DNA from: Clostridiaceae bacterium
GTDB lineage: Bacteria > Bacillota > Clostridia > Oscillospirales > Acutalibacteraceae
Assembly (NCBI GenBank): GCA_016297555.1
Contig: JAEDGK010000006.1
Span: 1-34,116, forward strand
Length of the DNA: 34,116 bases
Direction of reading: 5' to 3'
This document shows, piece by piece, positions 1 through 7,869 of the stretch. The notes under the pieces are model-generated. The model worked only from the letters and a program-made list of their open reading frames with translations, made no database searches and was not told the origin of the DNA. Position 1 is the first letter of the stretch. Each line of letters begins with the position of its first letter. A program made the position numbers and the translations under genes.

Positions 1-27
1 TTCGCAGAGCGGGTTGATTTTTGTAAA

Positions 28-312
28 TTACTGCTCTACAGCGTAAACGCTGACCTTCTTGCGATCCTTGCCCATACGCTCAAACTTAACGGTGCCGTCG
101 ATAAGAGCAAACAGAGTGTCGTCTGAACCGATGCCGACATTGTTGCCGGGATGGATGTGAGTTCCTCTCTGTCTTACAAGGATGTTGCCTGCAAGAACGA
201 ACTGACCGTCCGCTCTCTTTGCGCCGAGTCTCTTGGATTCGGAATCACGGCCGTTACGGGTTGAACCCATACCTTTTTTATGAGCGAAAAGCTGAACATT
301 TATTTTAAGCAT
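28..312 (-). CDS. rpmA: 50S ribosomal protein L27, with Prp-cleaved N-terminal extension
   Basis: L27 of the large ribosomal subunit, 94 aa. It contacts the tRNA acceptor ends at the peptidyl-transferase centre. The protein begins MLKINVQLFA followed by HKKGMGSTRNGRDS. The first block is the Firmicutes-type extension that the cysteine protease Prp removes, so the mature N-terminus would be HKKG after Ala10. The core (KRADGQFVLAGNILVRQRGT, then HPGNNVGIG) is typical of L27. The start is supported by a strong GGAGGTG ribosome binding site 6 to 8 bases upstream, inside the end of prp, and the two genes overlap by 8 bp. It is the last visible gene of rplU-prp-rpmA. No terminator is visible in the 27 bases beyond its stop, so the operon may continue outside the window. 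Confidence 0.98.
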   Translation of the reverse strand: MLKINVQLFAHKKGMGSTRNGRDSESKRLGAKRADGQFVLAGNILVRQRGTHIHPGNNVGIGSDDTLFALIDGTVKFERMGKDRKKVSVYAVEQ

Positions 313-628
313 TCTTTACACCTCCGTAGATTATTTTGATGTGTTGCGGATACTGCTTTGAAAGCTCGGTCAAATGAAGCTCCAAGCCTCTGAGCACCGT
401 TTCCGCCTGCGTGTTTGGCTCGTTAAGCGTCAGCACCATTGCGCCGTCCTCCGCCTGTGCTTTTGCATCGGCTCGGATTATCTCGGTTACCGTGTTGGCT
501 GCCATATAAGCCGCCGAGGAAACCGCCGCGCAGATTATGTCTTTGCCGCTCTCGGCAAACAATGCGTGACCGCTGATTTCAAAGCCGTTTAGCTGTCTGT
601 CTCCGACTGAAAACCTGACCTTTATCAT
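305..628 (-). CDS. prp: Ribosomal-processing cysteine protease Prp (YsxB family)
   Basis: Small cysteine protease (107 aa) that removes the N-terminal extension of L27 during ribosome assembly; this role is established for the family in Staphylococcus and other Firmicutes. The catalytic pair is visible: His in GFEISGHA near residue 22 and Cys in DIICAAVSS near residue 33. Its position between rplU and rpmA is the conserved Firmicutes order. The ATG at 628 lies 13 bases after the rplU stop and has no purine-rich Shine-Dalgarno sequence before it (the bases are GCTTTGACCCTTT). Translation is therefore probably coupled to rplU and weak, which would suit an enzyme needed in smaller amounts than its ribosomal substrate (inference). 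Confidence 0.96.
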   Translation of the reverse strand: MIKVRFSVGDRQLNGFEISGHALFAESGKDIICAAVSSAAYMAANTVTEIIRADAKAQAEDGAMVLTLNEPNTQAETVLRGLELHLTELSKQYPQHIKIIYGGVKNA

Positions 629-641
629 AAAGGGTCAAAGC

Positions 642-953
642 TTATGCGTTGATGGCTGAAATTTCAACCTTGGTGTAAGGCTGTCTGTGACCCATCTTGC
701 GCTTTGCGTTCTTTTTGGGCTTGTAGGTCATAACGGTGATTTTCTTTGACTTGCCGTTCTTAACAACCTTTGCGGAAACGCTTGCGCCCGCAACATAGGG
801 AGCGCCGACGGTGATGCCGTCATCGGTTCCGACAGCGATTACCTTATCAAAGGTGTATTCGCTTGCTTCTTCAGCGCCAAGCTTCTCGATGAAAATAACA
901 TCGCCGGCTTCTACCTTATACTGCTTGCCGCCGGTTTCGATAATTGCGTACAT
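642..953 (-). CDS. rplU: 50S ribosomal protein L21
   Basis: L21 binds 23S rRNA in the large subunit; 103 aa from the chosen start. The protein opens MYAIIETGGKQYKVEAGD, the standard L21 N-terminus, and ends with the conserved basic run YKPKKNAKRKMGHRQPYTKVEI. An in-frame ATG 12 bases upstream (963-965) is rejected because AAAGGA directly abuts it. From the ATG at 953 the same site is about 12 bases away, and the protein start matches the family. It is the first gene of rplU-prp-rpmA, expressed from the promoter at 1076-1104 through a leader of about 115 nt. Confidence 0.98.
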   Translation of the reverse strand: MYAIIETGGKQYKVEAGDVIFIEKLGAEEASEYTFDKVIAVGTDDGITVGAPYVAGASVSAKVVKNGKSKKITVMTYKPKKNAKRKMGHRQPYTKVEISAINA

Positions 954-963
954 TCGGAATATC

Positions 964-1069
964 ATTCCTTTTCTTTAAGACTCGCTATTCCGCAGCCGTT
1001 ATATCTCGGCTGCCTGAGGCACAGACAAGCTGTTTTTGGGCATAACTGACCCGCCCCGAATATGCGGCA
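964..1069 (-). promoter_or_regulatory. Probable L21 (rplU) leader RNA
   Basis: The transcript from the promoter at 1076-1104 has a 5' leader of about 115 nt before rplU. It carries a 7-bp hairpin, GCAGCCG (992-998) with CGGCTGC (1007-1013), followed by GGAATAGCGAGTC and the ribosome binding site. A structured leader in front of rplU-prp-rpmA is a known Firmicutes feature thought to give feedback control of this operon. The assignment rests on position and the hairpin; a covariance search with the Rfam L21 leader model would decide it. Confidence 0.6.
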
Positions 1070-1075
1070 TATAGG

Positions 1076-1104
1076 ATTATAGCACAACAGTCAACCTTTG
1101 TCAA
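1076..1104 (-). promoter_or_regulatory. Sigma-A promoter of rplU-prp-rpmA
   Basis: Exact consensus promoter on the minus strand: -35 TTGACA (1099-1104), 17-bp spacer, -10 TATAAT (1076-1081). Transcription should start near 1069. The -35 box lies within a perfect 17-bp palindrome, AACCTTTGTCAAAGGTT (1093-1109). Confidence 0.93.
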
Positions 1105-1135
1105 AGGTTTTTTGCTGTTTTTTTTAAAATTTTAA

Positions 1136-1387
1136 TTAATCGCGGTTTTCATTGTAAGGCTCATAATTGCCGGGCTGAGGAGGCTGATTATCGGGATACT
1201 CCGGCTCCTGCGGAATAATGAGCACAAATATGAAATAGAGGATAATGGGGCTGCCGAGAATGAATATCGAGAGCAGCACATAGATTACCCTGAGAATGGT
1301 TGCGTCCATATCGAGATAATCCGCAAGTCCGCCGAGAACGCCGCAGAGAACCTTGTTGCTTCTGCTTCTGTAAAGTTTCTTTTTCAT
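1136..1387 (-). CDS. PspC-domain membrane protein
   Basis: Small membrane protein (83 aa) of the PspC (phage-shock-protein C) family. The N-terminal KKLYRSRSNKVLCGVLGGLADYL motif region is diagnostic. One transmembrane helix follows (LRVIYVLLSIFILGSPIILYF and onward, about residues 35-60), and the tail is short, polar and Pro/Asn-rich. The start is the ATG at 1387, because AAAGGA sits 10 bases upstream; an in-frame GTG six bases earlier is too close to that site. Its stop precedes the rplU promoter and its start follows folD by 23 bp, so it is probably the last gene of the lon-to-folD run. PspC proteins act in envelope-stress signalling, but the function of stand-alone clostridial copies is not established. 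Confidence 0.9.
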   Translation of the reverse strand: MKKKLYRSRSNKVLCGVLGGLADYLDMDATILRVIYVLLSIFILGSPIILYFIFVLIIPQEPEYPDNQPPQPGNYEPYNENRD

Positions 1388-1410
1388 AAACACACAATCC
1401 TTTCAATAAA

Positions 1411-2265
1411 TCAATCTATGTTGTTTTGCGCCTTTGCCGCCGTAAGAGTGTTCCGCATAAGCATTGCAATGGTCATGGGACCTACTCCGCCGGGCACGGG
1501 CGTTATCATGCCCGCCTTTTCCTTAACGGCTTCAAAATCGACATCGCCGCAAAGCTTGCCGTTTTCGTCCCTGTCCATGCCGACATCGAGAACTATTGCG
1601 CCGTCCTTAACCATATCAGCTTTAACGAACTTAGCAATACCGACCGCGGCAACGAGAATATCCGCCTGCTTTGTTATTTCGGCAAGGTTTCGGGTTTTTG
1701 AATGGCAGACGGTAACCGTTGCATTCCTTGCAAGCATAAGCATAGCCATGGGCTTGCCGACTATATCGCTTCTGCCGATGATTACGCAATGCTTGCCCGT
1801 GGGGTCAACGCCCTCATATTCGAGCATTTTAACCATTCCCATAGGCGTGCAGGGAACAAGACCGCCGTTTCCGATGCACAGCCTGCCGACATTCTCGGGG
1901 TGGAAGCAGTCGACATCCTTCTCGGGCAGAATTCTCTCGAGAACGGCATTTTTATCAATGTGCTTCGGCACGGGAAGCTGGCAGAGAATTCCGCTGACGC
2001 TGCTGTCGGAATTGAGCCTGTCAATCAGTTCAAGAAGCTCCGCGGTGGTTGTTTCCTCGGGCAGAGCAAATTCAAGCGACTTCATACCCGTTCTTTCGCA
2101 CGCAGCCTTTTTGTTGTTGACATAAATGCGCGAAGCGGGGTCAGAGCCGACAATTATTACCGCGAGTGTGGGCACAACTCCCTTCGCTTTAAGCTCGGCA
2201 ACCTGCGCCGATATTTTATCAAGGTTAAATTCCCTGATTGCCTTGCCGTCGATTATCTTAGCCAT
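1411..2265 (-). CDS. folD: Bifunctional methylenetetrahydrofolate dehydrogenase/cyclohydrolase FolD
   Basis: Interconverts 5,10-methylene-, methenyl- and 10-formyl-tetrahydrofolate in one-carbon metabolism; 284 aa, normal for the family. Visible signatures are SRIYVNNKKAACERTGM (active-site Tyr and Lys), GILCQLPVPKH (conserved Gln), PEKDVDCFHPENVG, the Rossmann stretch GRSDIVGKPMAMLML, and the C-terminal PGGVGPMTIAMLM. I prefer the ATG at 2265 because the protein then begins MAKIIDGK like other FolD proteins. An in-frame GTG at 2274 is closer to AAAGGA and is the alternative. It lies downstream of lgt, with a possible promoter of its own at 2301-2329. Confidence 0.97.
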   Translation of the reverse strand: MAKIIDGKAIREFNLDKISAQVAELKAKGVVPTLAVIIVGSDPASRIYVNNKKAACERTGMKSLEFALPEETTTAELLELIDRLNSDSSVSGILCQLPVPKHIDKNAVLERILPEKDVDCFHPENVGRLCIGNGGLVPCTPMGMVKMLEYEGVDPTGKHCVIIGRSDIVGKPMAMLMLARNATVTVCHSKTRNLAEITKQADILVAAVGIAKFVKADMVKDGAIVLDVGMDRDENGKLCGDVDFEAVKEKAGMITPVPGGVGPMTIAMLMRNTLTAAKAQNNID

Positions 2266-2300
2266 CGGAATCACTCTTTCCTTTATGATACATCATTTTG

Positions 2301-2329
2301 TTAATAGATTAATTTCGGATTTATTACAA
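2301..2329 (-). promoter_or_regulatory. Possible promoter of folD-pspC
   Basis: In the 69-bp gap between lgt and folD the minus strand reads TTGTAA (2324-2329), 17-bp spacer, TATTAA (2301-2306). Each hexamer departs from consensus, so this is only a candidate internal promoter. Confidence 0.4.
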
Positions 2330-2334
2330 TTTTA

Positions 2335-3345
2335 TTACATTGACTTGCTTTCAGCGGCAGCTTCCTGCTCTTTTTTCGTCCATTCCTCTACCCATTTTTC
2401 GGTTTTTGCAATATCTCCCTCACGCGCCTTAATGTCAAGCTCCGTGAAATAATCCACTCCGTCAATGGGCTTGGGGTTCTTTGTGTATTTTCTGAGCAAA
2501 ACAATGAGCATAACCGCGCAGAAAATCACGAGCACCGCAGAAAGAGCCTGCGAAACCCTGATTGTTGTGCCTGCGATATAAAGGCTGTCGGTTCTCAATC
2601 CCTCAACAACCATTCTTTCCGCACCGTACCAAATGCCGTAGCACAGAGCAATCTGACCGCTGAATTTTCTTCCCTTGCGGCAAATCAAATAGAGCACAAA
2701 GAAGCCGAGCAGGCACCAGATTGACTCATAGAGGAAGGTGGGGTGAACATATTTCATCGGGTCAACCTCAAAGCCGTTTGCGGCGAAAAACGCCTGATTA
2801 TCAATAATGTAATCGGCAACCTTTTCGCTCCACATTCCCCACGGCAAATCGGTATTTGTGCCGAAAGCCTCCTGATTTGTGAAATTGCCCCATCTGCCGA
2901 TGCCCTGACCGATGAGAAAGCTCATCGTGGCAATATCAAGCAAATTCCAGAAATTCATTTTTCTTGCTTTGCATACAAAATACGCCGCCAAAACTCCTGC
3001 GATAAGTCCGCCGTAGATTGCAAGCCCGCCGTTCCAAATCTTCGGGATTTCCGAAAGATGGTTTCCGTAATAATCCCACTTTGAAAAAACATAGTAAAGC
3101 CTTGCCCCGATAATTGCCGCCACCGTTCCGTAAATAAGAACATCGACCATTTTATCAAGGCTCATCTTCCATTTATAAGCCATTCTGCCGCCGAAAAGCA
3201 CCGCCAGCAAAAAGCCGAAAGCTATAATCGCTCCGTAAAATCTTATCTGAATATCAACGCCGAGAATTGAGAAATCAGCAAGCACGCTCGGGACGCTGAA
3301 GCCCCTGTCGATACCCGCAAAATACACAACCGTATAATCAGACAT
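2335..3345 (-). CDS. lgt: Prolipoprotein diacylglyceryl transferase Lgt
   Basis: Integral membrane enzyme that moves diacylglycerol from phosphatidylglycerol to the lipobox cysteine of prolipoproteins; 336 aa from the chosen start. The Lgt signature GRWGNFTNQEAFG is near residue 140. The conserved AIYGGLIAGV stretch and the C-terminal ERMVVEGLRTDSLYI (conserved Glu and Arg) are present, with about seven hydrophobic helices. The start is the ATG at 3345, with AAAGGTGA 8 bases upstream; a GTG at 3357 overlaps that site. The C-terminus carries an extra charged tail of roughly 45 residues after the last helix, longer than in compact Lgt proteins. It follows yfmH by 18 bp and is probably co-transcribed. 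Confidence 0.97.
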   Translation of the reverse strand: MSDYTVVYFAGIDRGFSVPSVLADFSILGVDIQIRFYGAIIAFGFLLAVLFGGRMAYKWKMSLDKMVDVLIYGTVAAIIGARLYYVFSKWDYYGNHLSEIPKIWNGGLAIYGGLIAGVLAAYFVCKARKMNFWNLLDIATMSFLIGQGIGRWGNFTNQEAFGTNTDLPWGMWSEKVADYIIDNQAFFAANGFEVDPMKYVHPTFLYESIWCLLGFFVLYLICRKGRKFSGQIALCYGIWYGAERMVVEGLRTDSLYIAGTTIRVSQALSAVLVIFCAVMLIVLLRKYTKNPKPIDGVDYFTELDIKAREGDIAKTEKWVEEWTKKEQEAAAESKSM

Positions 3346-3363
3346 CTTCAATATCACCTTTCT

Positions 3364-4635
3364 TTAAGCAATGGGGCTTATAACCGAGAGCGCAGACGAG
3401 CCGTCTTTAAGCACGGCAAGCCTTTGCTGAGCTTTTTCAAGAGTCAGGGCTTTGCAGACTTCAAGCTCCGCAAACGGCTCATAGCCGTTAAAATGCAGGT
3501 TCATAAGCAGATTTGCCGTGTCGTCAATATCATTGTAGCCCATAACCATTCTGCCGTAAAGCTTACGCTTTGCTCTCTCAAAAGCGGCAGGGTCAATTCC
3601 GCTGCTTTGAATGTGCTTTATTTCTTTGCGAATGATATCCGCGGTTTTCTCGGGATCTGCGCTTGTGCCGCCCATCATCACGCAGGAAAAGCCGAAGCCG
3701 TTGAAAAGCTCCGTGCCGAAGCCCATATCAATAAGCTCCTCATCAAGCAGCTTTTTAAACAGAGGAGACGACTTGCCCGCAATCGCTTCAAGCATAACCT
3801 GCGAAGCAAGCTCATCTTCAAGGGCGAGCAAAGGCTCGGCTATATCTTCTTTATATCCGAGCAAAAACTGCTTCTGAGCAACGGAAAGATTTTCCTCAAC
3901 ATATTTTTTGACGGGCTTTGCGCTTTCCTTAACAAATTTTCTTTCGGAAGCCTCGCCCTTAACGGGCTTGACGCAGCGTTCAACGATATCAAACACTTCC
4001 TGCGGGTCAATGCCGCCCACAACGCTGAGCACCATATTTGCGGGGTTGTAAAAGCTGCCGTAAAGCCTGTAAAGCAGGTCGGCATCAATCTTTGCAATCG
4101 ACTCCTGAGTGCCCGCAATGTCAATTCTGACGGGACTTGATTTATAAAGCGCTTTAAGCAGATTAAACATAACCTGCCAATCGGGCAAATCCTGATACAT
4201 TCTTATCTCCTGCCCGATTATCCCCTGCTCCTTTTCAACCGTCTGCTGGGTGAAATAGGGGTTCTGAACAAAATCAAGCAGAATTTCAAGCGACTCTCCG
4301 ATATTCTCCGAGCCTTTGAAAAGATAAGCCGTTTTTTCAAAGCTTGTGTAAGCGTTTGCGCTCGCGCCTGTTTTTGCAAAGCGCTCAAAGGCATTCAAAT
4401 CCTCGCTCTCAAAGAGCTTGTGTTCGAGGAAATGCGCCGTTCCCTCGGGAATGGTTTCAAATTCACCCGAGTCATTTTTTACCGAAGTATCAATAGAGCC
4501 GTATTTAACGCCGAAAACCGCATAGGCAGAGGTGTAGCCCTCCTTGGGCAAAACTCTGACCTCTAAACCCGATGAGTGGCGGGCGCAGAAAACGGTTTCG
4601 CCAAGCCTTTCGTTGGTTATGCGCTTAATCTCCAT
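3364..4635 (-). CDS. yfmH: M16 family zinc peptidase, active partner (YfmH/YmfH type)
   Basis: Pitrilysin-family metalloprotease half, 423 aa. The inverted zinc motif is intact: EGTAHFLEHKLFES gives HxxEH, with a downstream EQGIIGQEIRM supplying the third ligand glutamate. It therefore looks like the catalytic member of a YfmF/YfmH pair. Databases name this pair EF-P 5-aminopentanol modification-associated proteins from its B. subtilis context; its substrate is not established. It overlaps the preceding yfmF by 11 bp, and its GGAGG site lies inside yfmF 9 bases before the ATG, so the two are translationally coupled and may act as a heterodimer. Confidence 0.9.
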   Translation of the reverse strand: MEIKRITNERLGETVFCARHSSGLEVRVLPKEGYTSAYAVFGVKYGSIDTSVKNDSGEFETIPEGTAHFLEHKLFESEDLNAFERFAKTGASANAYTSFEKTAYLFKGSENIGESLEILLDFVQNPYFTQQTVEKEQGIIGQEIRMYQDLPDWQVMFNLLKALYKSSPVRIDIAGTQESIAKIDADLLYRLYGSFYNPANMVLSVVGGIDPQEVFDIVERCVKPVKGEASERKFVKESAKPVKKYVEENLSVAQKQFLLGYKEDIAEPLLALEDELASQVMLEAIAGKSSPLFKKLLDEELIDMGFGTELFNGFGFSCVMMGGTSADPEKTADIIRKEIKHIQSSGIDPAAFERAKRKLYGRMVMGYNDIDDTANLLMNLHFNGYEPFAELEVCKALTLEKAQQRLAVLKDGSSALSVISPIA

Positions 4636-5902
4636 CGTTTTCCGCCTCCTCTTCTTGCGCTTTAAGCATAAATATCGTGTCTATTGAGAGCTTTTTGGCG
4701 GCGTCGCAAACCTGCTCCATAGTAACTTCCGATATACCCTGAATCATATCATCGGCAGTCATAATTTCGTCCTCAAGAGTCTGCGACGCATACCACGAGC
4801 AAATATCCTCGGGGGTTGTAAATGTGTATCTTTCTTTAAGTGAACGCTTTGAAGATTCGAGCACCTCGGGGTCAGTTTTGCCGTTTCTTAAATCCGAAAG
4901 CTGGCTGAGCACCTCGGCGGAAACCTTCTTCTCTTTATCGGTGTCTATCCCCGCTTCTACAAGCACAAGACCCTTGCCGGCATTAAGCCTTGACCAGCAA
5001 TAATATGCAAGGCTGAGCTTTTCTCTGACATTTACAAAAAGCTTGGAATAAGTGCCCATGCCGTAAATATCGTTCATAACGGTAACGGCGTGAATATTGT
5101 CGCGGCTGTTTTTTATTCCGGCTCTGAATCCGATAACAAGCTTGCCCTGAGTGACGGGGTAGCTTTCTTCATATCTGTTGAAGTGTCTGCCTCGCTGAAT
5201 GAAAACGGTTTCGGGCTTTACGGGTCTGCGCTCGATTTTTGCGAAGTTCTTTTCAAAAATATCCGCAACCCTGTCCGTTCCCGCACCGCCGACAACGGTT
5301 ATCTGAAACACGGCGGTTGCCAGCATATTTTCCCATGCGGAATAAACATCCTGTGCGCTGACCGCTTGGATTTCCTCAACCGTTCCGTATTTATCTTTTC
5401 CGAAAGCCTCATTCGAGCACATATGAGCAATACACTTATTGAAAGCATAGGTTCGCTTGTCGTTAAGCTTCTCCTCAATGCGCTGAACCATAAGCCTCTT
5501 TTCTGCGGCAAGGCTTTCCTCGCTGAATCTGCCGTTTTCACAGCAGGGGCTGAAAAGCATATTTGCCAGAAGCTCCGCGCTCTGCTCGGCAATGCTTTCA
5601 TCCGTGAGCGCAAAGCGATCCTCAAGAAAGCTCATTGAAAGAGTCAGCGCCTGTGCCTCGCCCATCTTAATAACTCCCGCCGAAAGGCTCGCTCCGTAAA
5701 GCTCGTCAAGCTTTCCGTTGAGAAGCGAAAAATCGGGATACTCCTTGCATGAGCGTTTAAGAAGATATATCAGCAGCGAATTTGCCGCCATTCTTTCATC
5801 CATGGGCAAAGCTGCAGTAACTGTGATGCGCCCTGTTTTAAATCTTTCGGTCTGCTCCGAAACAAGGCGCACCCCGTCGGCTAACATTCTGACCTGAGGC
5901 AT
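4625..5902 (-). CDS. yfmF: M16 family peptidase-like protein, inactive partner (YfmF/YmfF type)
   Basis: M16 fold protein of 425 aa that lacks the HxxEH zinc motif. The equivalent N-terminal region reads AANSLLIYLLKRSCKEYPD. It is therefore expected to be the non-catalytic half of a heterodimer with yfmH, the arrangement typical of paired bacterial M16 proteins. The C-terminal half keeps the M16 domain features, such as GTYSKLFVNVREKLSLAYYC. The ATG at 5902 follows AAGGAAGTGACGCT. A weak promoter-like sequence, TTGATT-N16-TAATAT, lies in the 55-bp gap after lysA and overlaps the lysA stop, so an internal promoter is possible. Confidence 0.9.
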   Translation of the reverse strand: MPQVRMLADGVRLVSEQTERFKTGRITVTAALPMDERMAANSLLIYLLKRSCKEYPDFSLLNGKLDELYGASLSAGVIKMGEAQALTLSMSFLEDRFALTDESIAEQSAELLANMLFSPCCENGRFSEESLAAEKRLMVQRIEEKLNDKRTYAFNKCIAHMCSNEAFGKDKYGTVEEIQAVSAQDVYSAWENMLATAVFQITVVGGAGTDRVADIFEKNFAKIERRPVKPETVFIQRGRHFNRYEESYPVTQGKLVIGFRAGIKNSRDNIHAVTVMNDIYGMGTYSKLFVNVREKLSLAYYCWSRLNAGKGLVLVEAGIDTDKEKKVSAEVLSQLSDLRNGKTDPEVLESSKRSLKERYTFTTPEDICSWYASQTLEDEIMTADDMIQGISEVTMEQVCDAAKKLSIDTIFMLKAQEEEAENDGD

Positions 5903-5957
5903 AGCGTCACTTCCTTAAAGATATAAGTTTTTTATATTATTCGCTGAATTTATTTAA

Positions 5958-7256
5958 TCAAACATCACATTCGGTTATCTGCTCATAGGTTTCTCTCTTC
6001 ACAACAACTCTTGCCTTTCCGTCCTTAACCATAATTACGGGAAGTCTCGGAATCCGGTTGTAATTTGAAGCCATAGAATAGTTATATGCTCCCGTTGAAA
6101 GCACGGCGATTATATCACCCGGCGCTACGGGCTGGATATGAGTCCATTCCTGAATAAGGTCGCCGCTCTCGCAGCATTTGCCCGCAACCGTAACGGTTGC
6201 TTCGCGCTTTTCGCTCGCCTTGTTGGCGCAGATAAGCTCGTAATGCGACTGATAGAGAGCATATCTCGGGTTATCGCCCATACCGCCGTCAATCGAAACA
6301 TAGGTACGCACATCGGGGATTTTTTTAACTGCGCCTACTGTGTAAAGCGTCAGACCCGCCGCGCCGACAACCGACCTGCCCGGCTCAATGAGAATAAAGG
6401 GGGTTTTAAGCCCAAGCTCTGCGGAATATCTGTTGACAACATCCGAAACCTTTCTCATATAATCGCCGTAGGGACGCGGTCTGTCGCTTTTAAGATACTT
6501 GATTCCGAAGCCGCCGCCGAGATTAAGTTCCTCAAGCTCAACGCCCGTCTGCTCCTTAACCTCCTTGAAGAGGTCAAGCATAACCGTAGCCGCAAGCTCA
6601 AAGGGGTCAAGGTCAAAAATCTGAGAACCGATATGGCAGTGCAGACCTTTAAGCTTGATATGGGGCATTTCGAGAGCCTTTTTGATGCCCTCCATTGCCT
6701 CGCCCGTTTCAAGTGCAAAGCCGAATTTCGAGTCAATCTGACCCGTCTTAACAAAATCGTGAGTGTGAGCGTCAATGCCCGGCTTAATTCTCAGCATAAT
6801 ACCGACGGTTTTGCCGTGCTTCGCCGCAATTTCATTGAGCGTTTCAAGCTCAAAAACATTATCGACTATAACTCTGCCGACATCGTTTTGAACCGCCATT
6901 TCAAGCTCGTCACAGGTTTTGTTGTTGCCGTGGAAAACGATTTTATCGGTGGGGAAGCCTACGGAAAGAGCCGTGTAAAGCTCACCGCCCGAAACAACAT
7001 CTATTCCCGTTCCCTCCTGCTCGCAAATGCGGCACATTTCCTTGCAGCAGAAAGCCTTGCTTGCATAAACCACAAGACCGTTACCGCCGTAATTGTCATC
7101 AATCGACTTTTTGAACTCTCTGAGATTTTTTCTTATCTCGTTCTCATCGTAGATATAAGCCGGAGTGCCGAACTGCTTGGCAAGCTCAACGGTATCATAG
7201 CTGCCGATGGTCAGATGACCTCTTTCATTTACCGAAATACAATCAGATACATACAT
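5958..7256 (-). CDS. lysA: Diaminopimelate decarboxylase
   Basis: PLP enzyme of lysine biosynthesis that converts meso-diaminopimelate to L-lysine; 432 aa. The PLP lysine is in VVYASKAFCCKEM near residue 67. The glycine-rich phosphate-binding loop is LNLGGGFGIKY, followed by LIEPGRSVVG, and the catalytic Cys is in GKCCESGDLI. The alanine-racemase-like barrel comes first and the beta domain last, as in the family. The start has AGGAGG with a spacing of 7 to 8 bases. engB lies 11 bp upstream. Presence of lysA suits a Gram-positive that both uses DAP and makes its own lysine. Confidence 0.97.
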   Translation of the reverse strand: MYVSDCISVNERGHLTIGSYDTVELAKQFGTPAYIYDENEIRKNLREFKKSIDDNYGGNGLVVYASKAFCCKEMCRICEQEGTGIDVVSGGELYTALSVGFPTDKIVFHGNNKTCDELEMAVQNDVGRVIVDNVFELETLNEIAAKHGKTVGIMLRIKPGIDAHTHDFVKTGQIDSKFGFALETGEAMEGIKKALEMPHIKLKGLHCHIGSQIFDLDPFELAATVMLDLFKEVKEQTGVELEELNLGGGFGIKYLKSDRPRPYGDYMRKVSDVVNRYSAELGLKTPFILIEPGRSVVGAAGLTLYTVGAVKKIPDVRTYVSIDGGMGDNPRYALYQSHYELICANKASEKREATVTVAGKCCESGDLIQEWTHIQPVAPGDIIAVLSTGAYNYSMASNYNRIPRLPVIMVKDGKARVVVKRETYEQITECDV

Positions 7257-7267
7257 AATTTTTCCTC

Positions 7268-7855
7268 CTATTTTAAAGCAACCGACGATTGAACCGCCGC
7301 CTTTATTTCATCAACGCCCGTGCCCTTAACCGCCGAAAACTCAACGGTCTTGATATCCGAATAATCCGCAAGCTCGGATATCAGGGCTTTTCTGCGCTCT
7401 TCGGTTTCGCTCTTGTTGAGCTTGTCGCATTTTGTGAGAGCGATTATGAACGGAATACCCGTTTCACGCAGGAAATTAAGCATTATCATATCATCCTGAG
7501 TGGGAGCGTGACGCATATCTATAAGCTGAATGACAAGAGCTATATTTCTGCCTGATTTAAAATAGCCCTCCATAAGCTCCGCCCAGCGCTTTTTTTCGCT
7601 CATTTCGCGCTTGGCATAGCCGTAGCCCGGCAAATCGACAAAATAAACGCCGTCTCCCTTAAAGAAATTGACCGTTATGGTTTTACCGGGTACGGAGCTG
7701 ACTCTCGCAAGATTTTTGCGGTTAAAAACCTTGTTAATCAACGAGGATTTTCCGACATTGGATCTGCCCGAAAAAACTATTTCCGCTTCATTTGAGGGCG
7801 GAAGCTGCGCGGCTGTGCCGTAAGCCGCCGTGAAATCAATTTTATCAAATCTCAT
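7268..7855 (-). CDS. engB: Ribosome biogenesis GTP-binding protein YsxC/EngB
   Basis: Essential-type small GTPase for late 50S assembly, 195 aa. The G motifs are in order: G1 SGRSNVGKSSLIN, G2 around GKTITVN, G3 VDLPGYGYAKRE, G4 ALTKCDKLNK, and G5 near VEFSAVKGTG. Its position directly downstream of lon (14 bp) matches the B. subtilis lonA-ysxC arrangement. An AAAGGA site lies about 10 bases before the ATG. Co-transcription with lon is likely. Confidence 0.97.
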   Translation of the reverse strand: MRFDKIDFTAAYGTAAQLPPSNEAEIVFSGRSNVGKSSLINKVFNRKNLARVSSVPGKTITVNFFKGDGVYFVDLPGYGYAKREMSEKKRWAELMEGYFKSGRNIALVIQLIDMRHAPTQDDMIMLNFLRETGIPFIIALTKCDKLNKSETEERRKALISELADYSDIKTVEFSAVKGTGVDEIKAAVQSSVALK

Positions 7856-7869
7856 TTTGCATCCGTCCT

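Noticed and set aside
1093..1109. AACCTTTGTCAAAGGTT read as the terminator of the PspC gene
   Set aside because: No T-run follows it on minus; it coincides with the -35 box of the rplU promoter instead.
6138..7292. A 384-codon open frame on plus, opposite lysA
   Set aside because: lysA on minus is a full-length conserved enzyme with all motifs; the plus frame has no recognisable domain and is a shadow of its codon bias.
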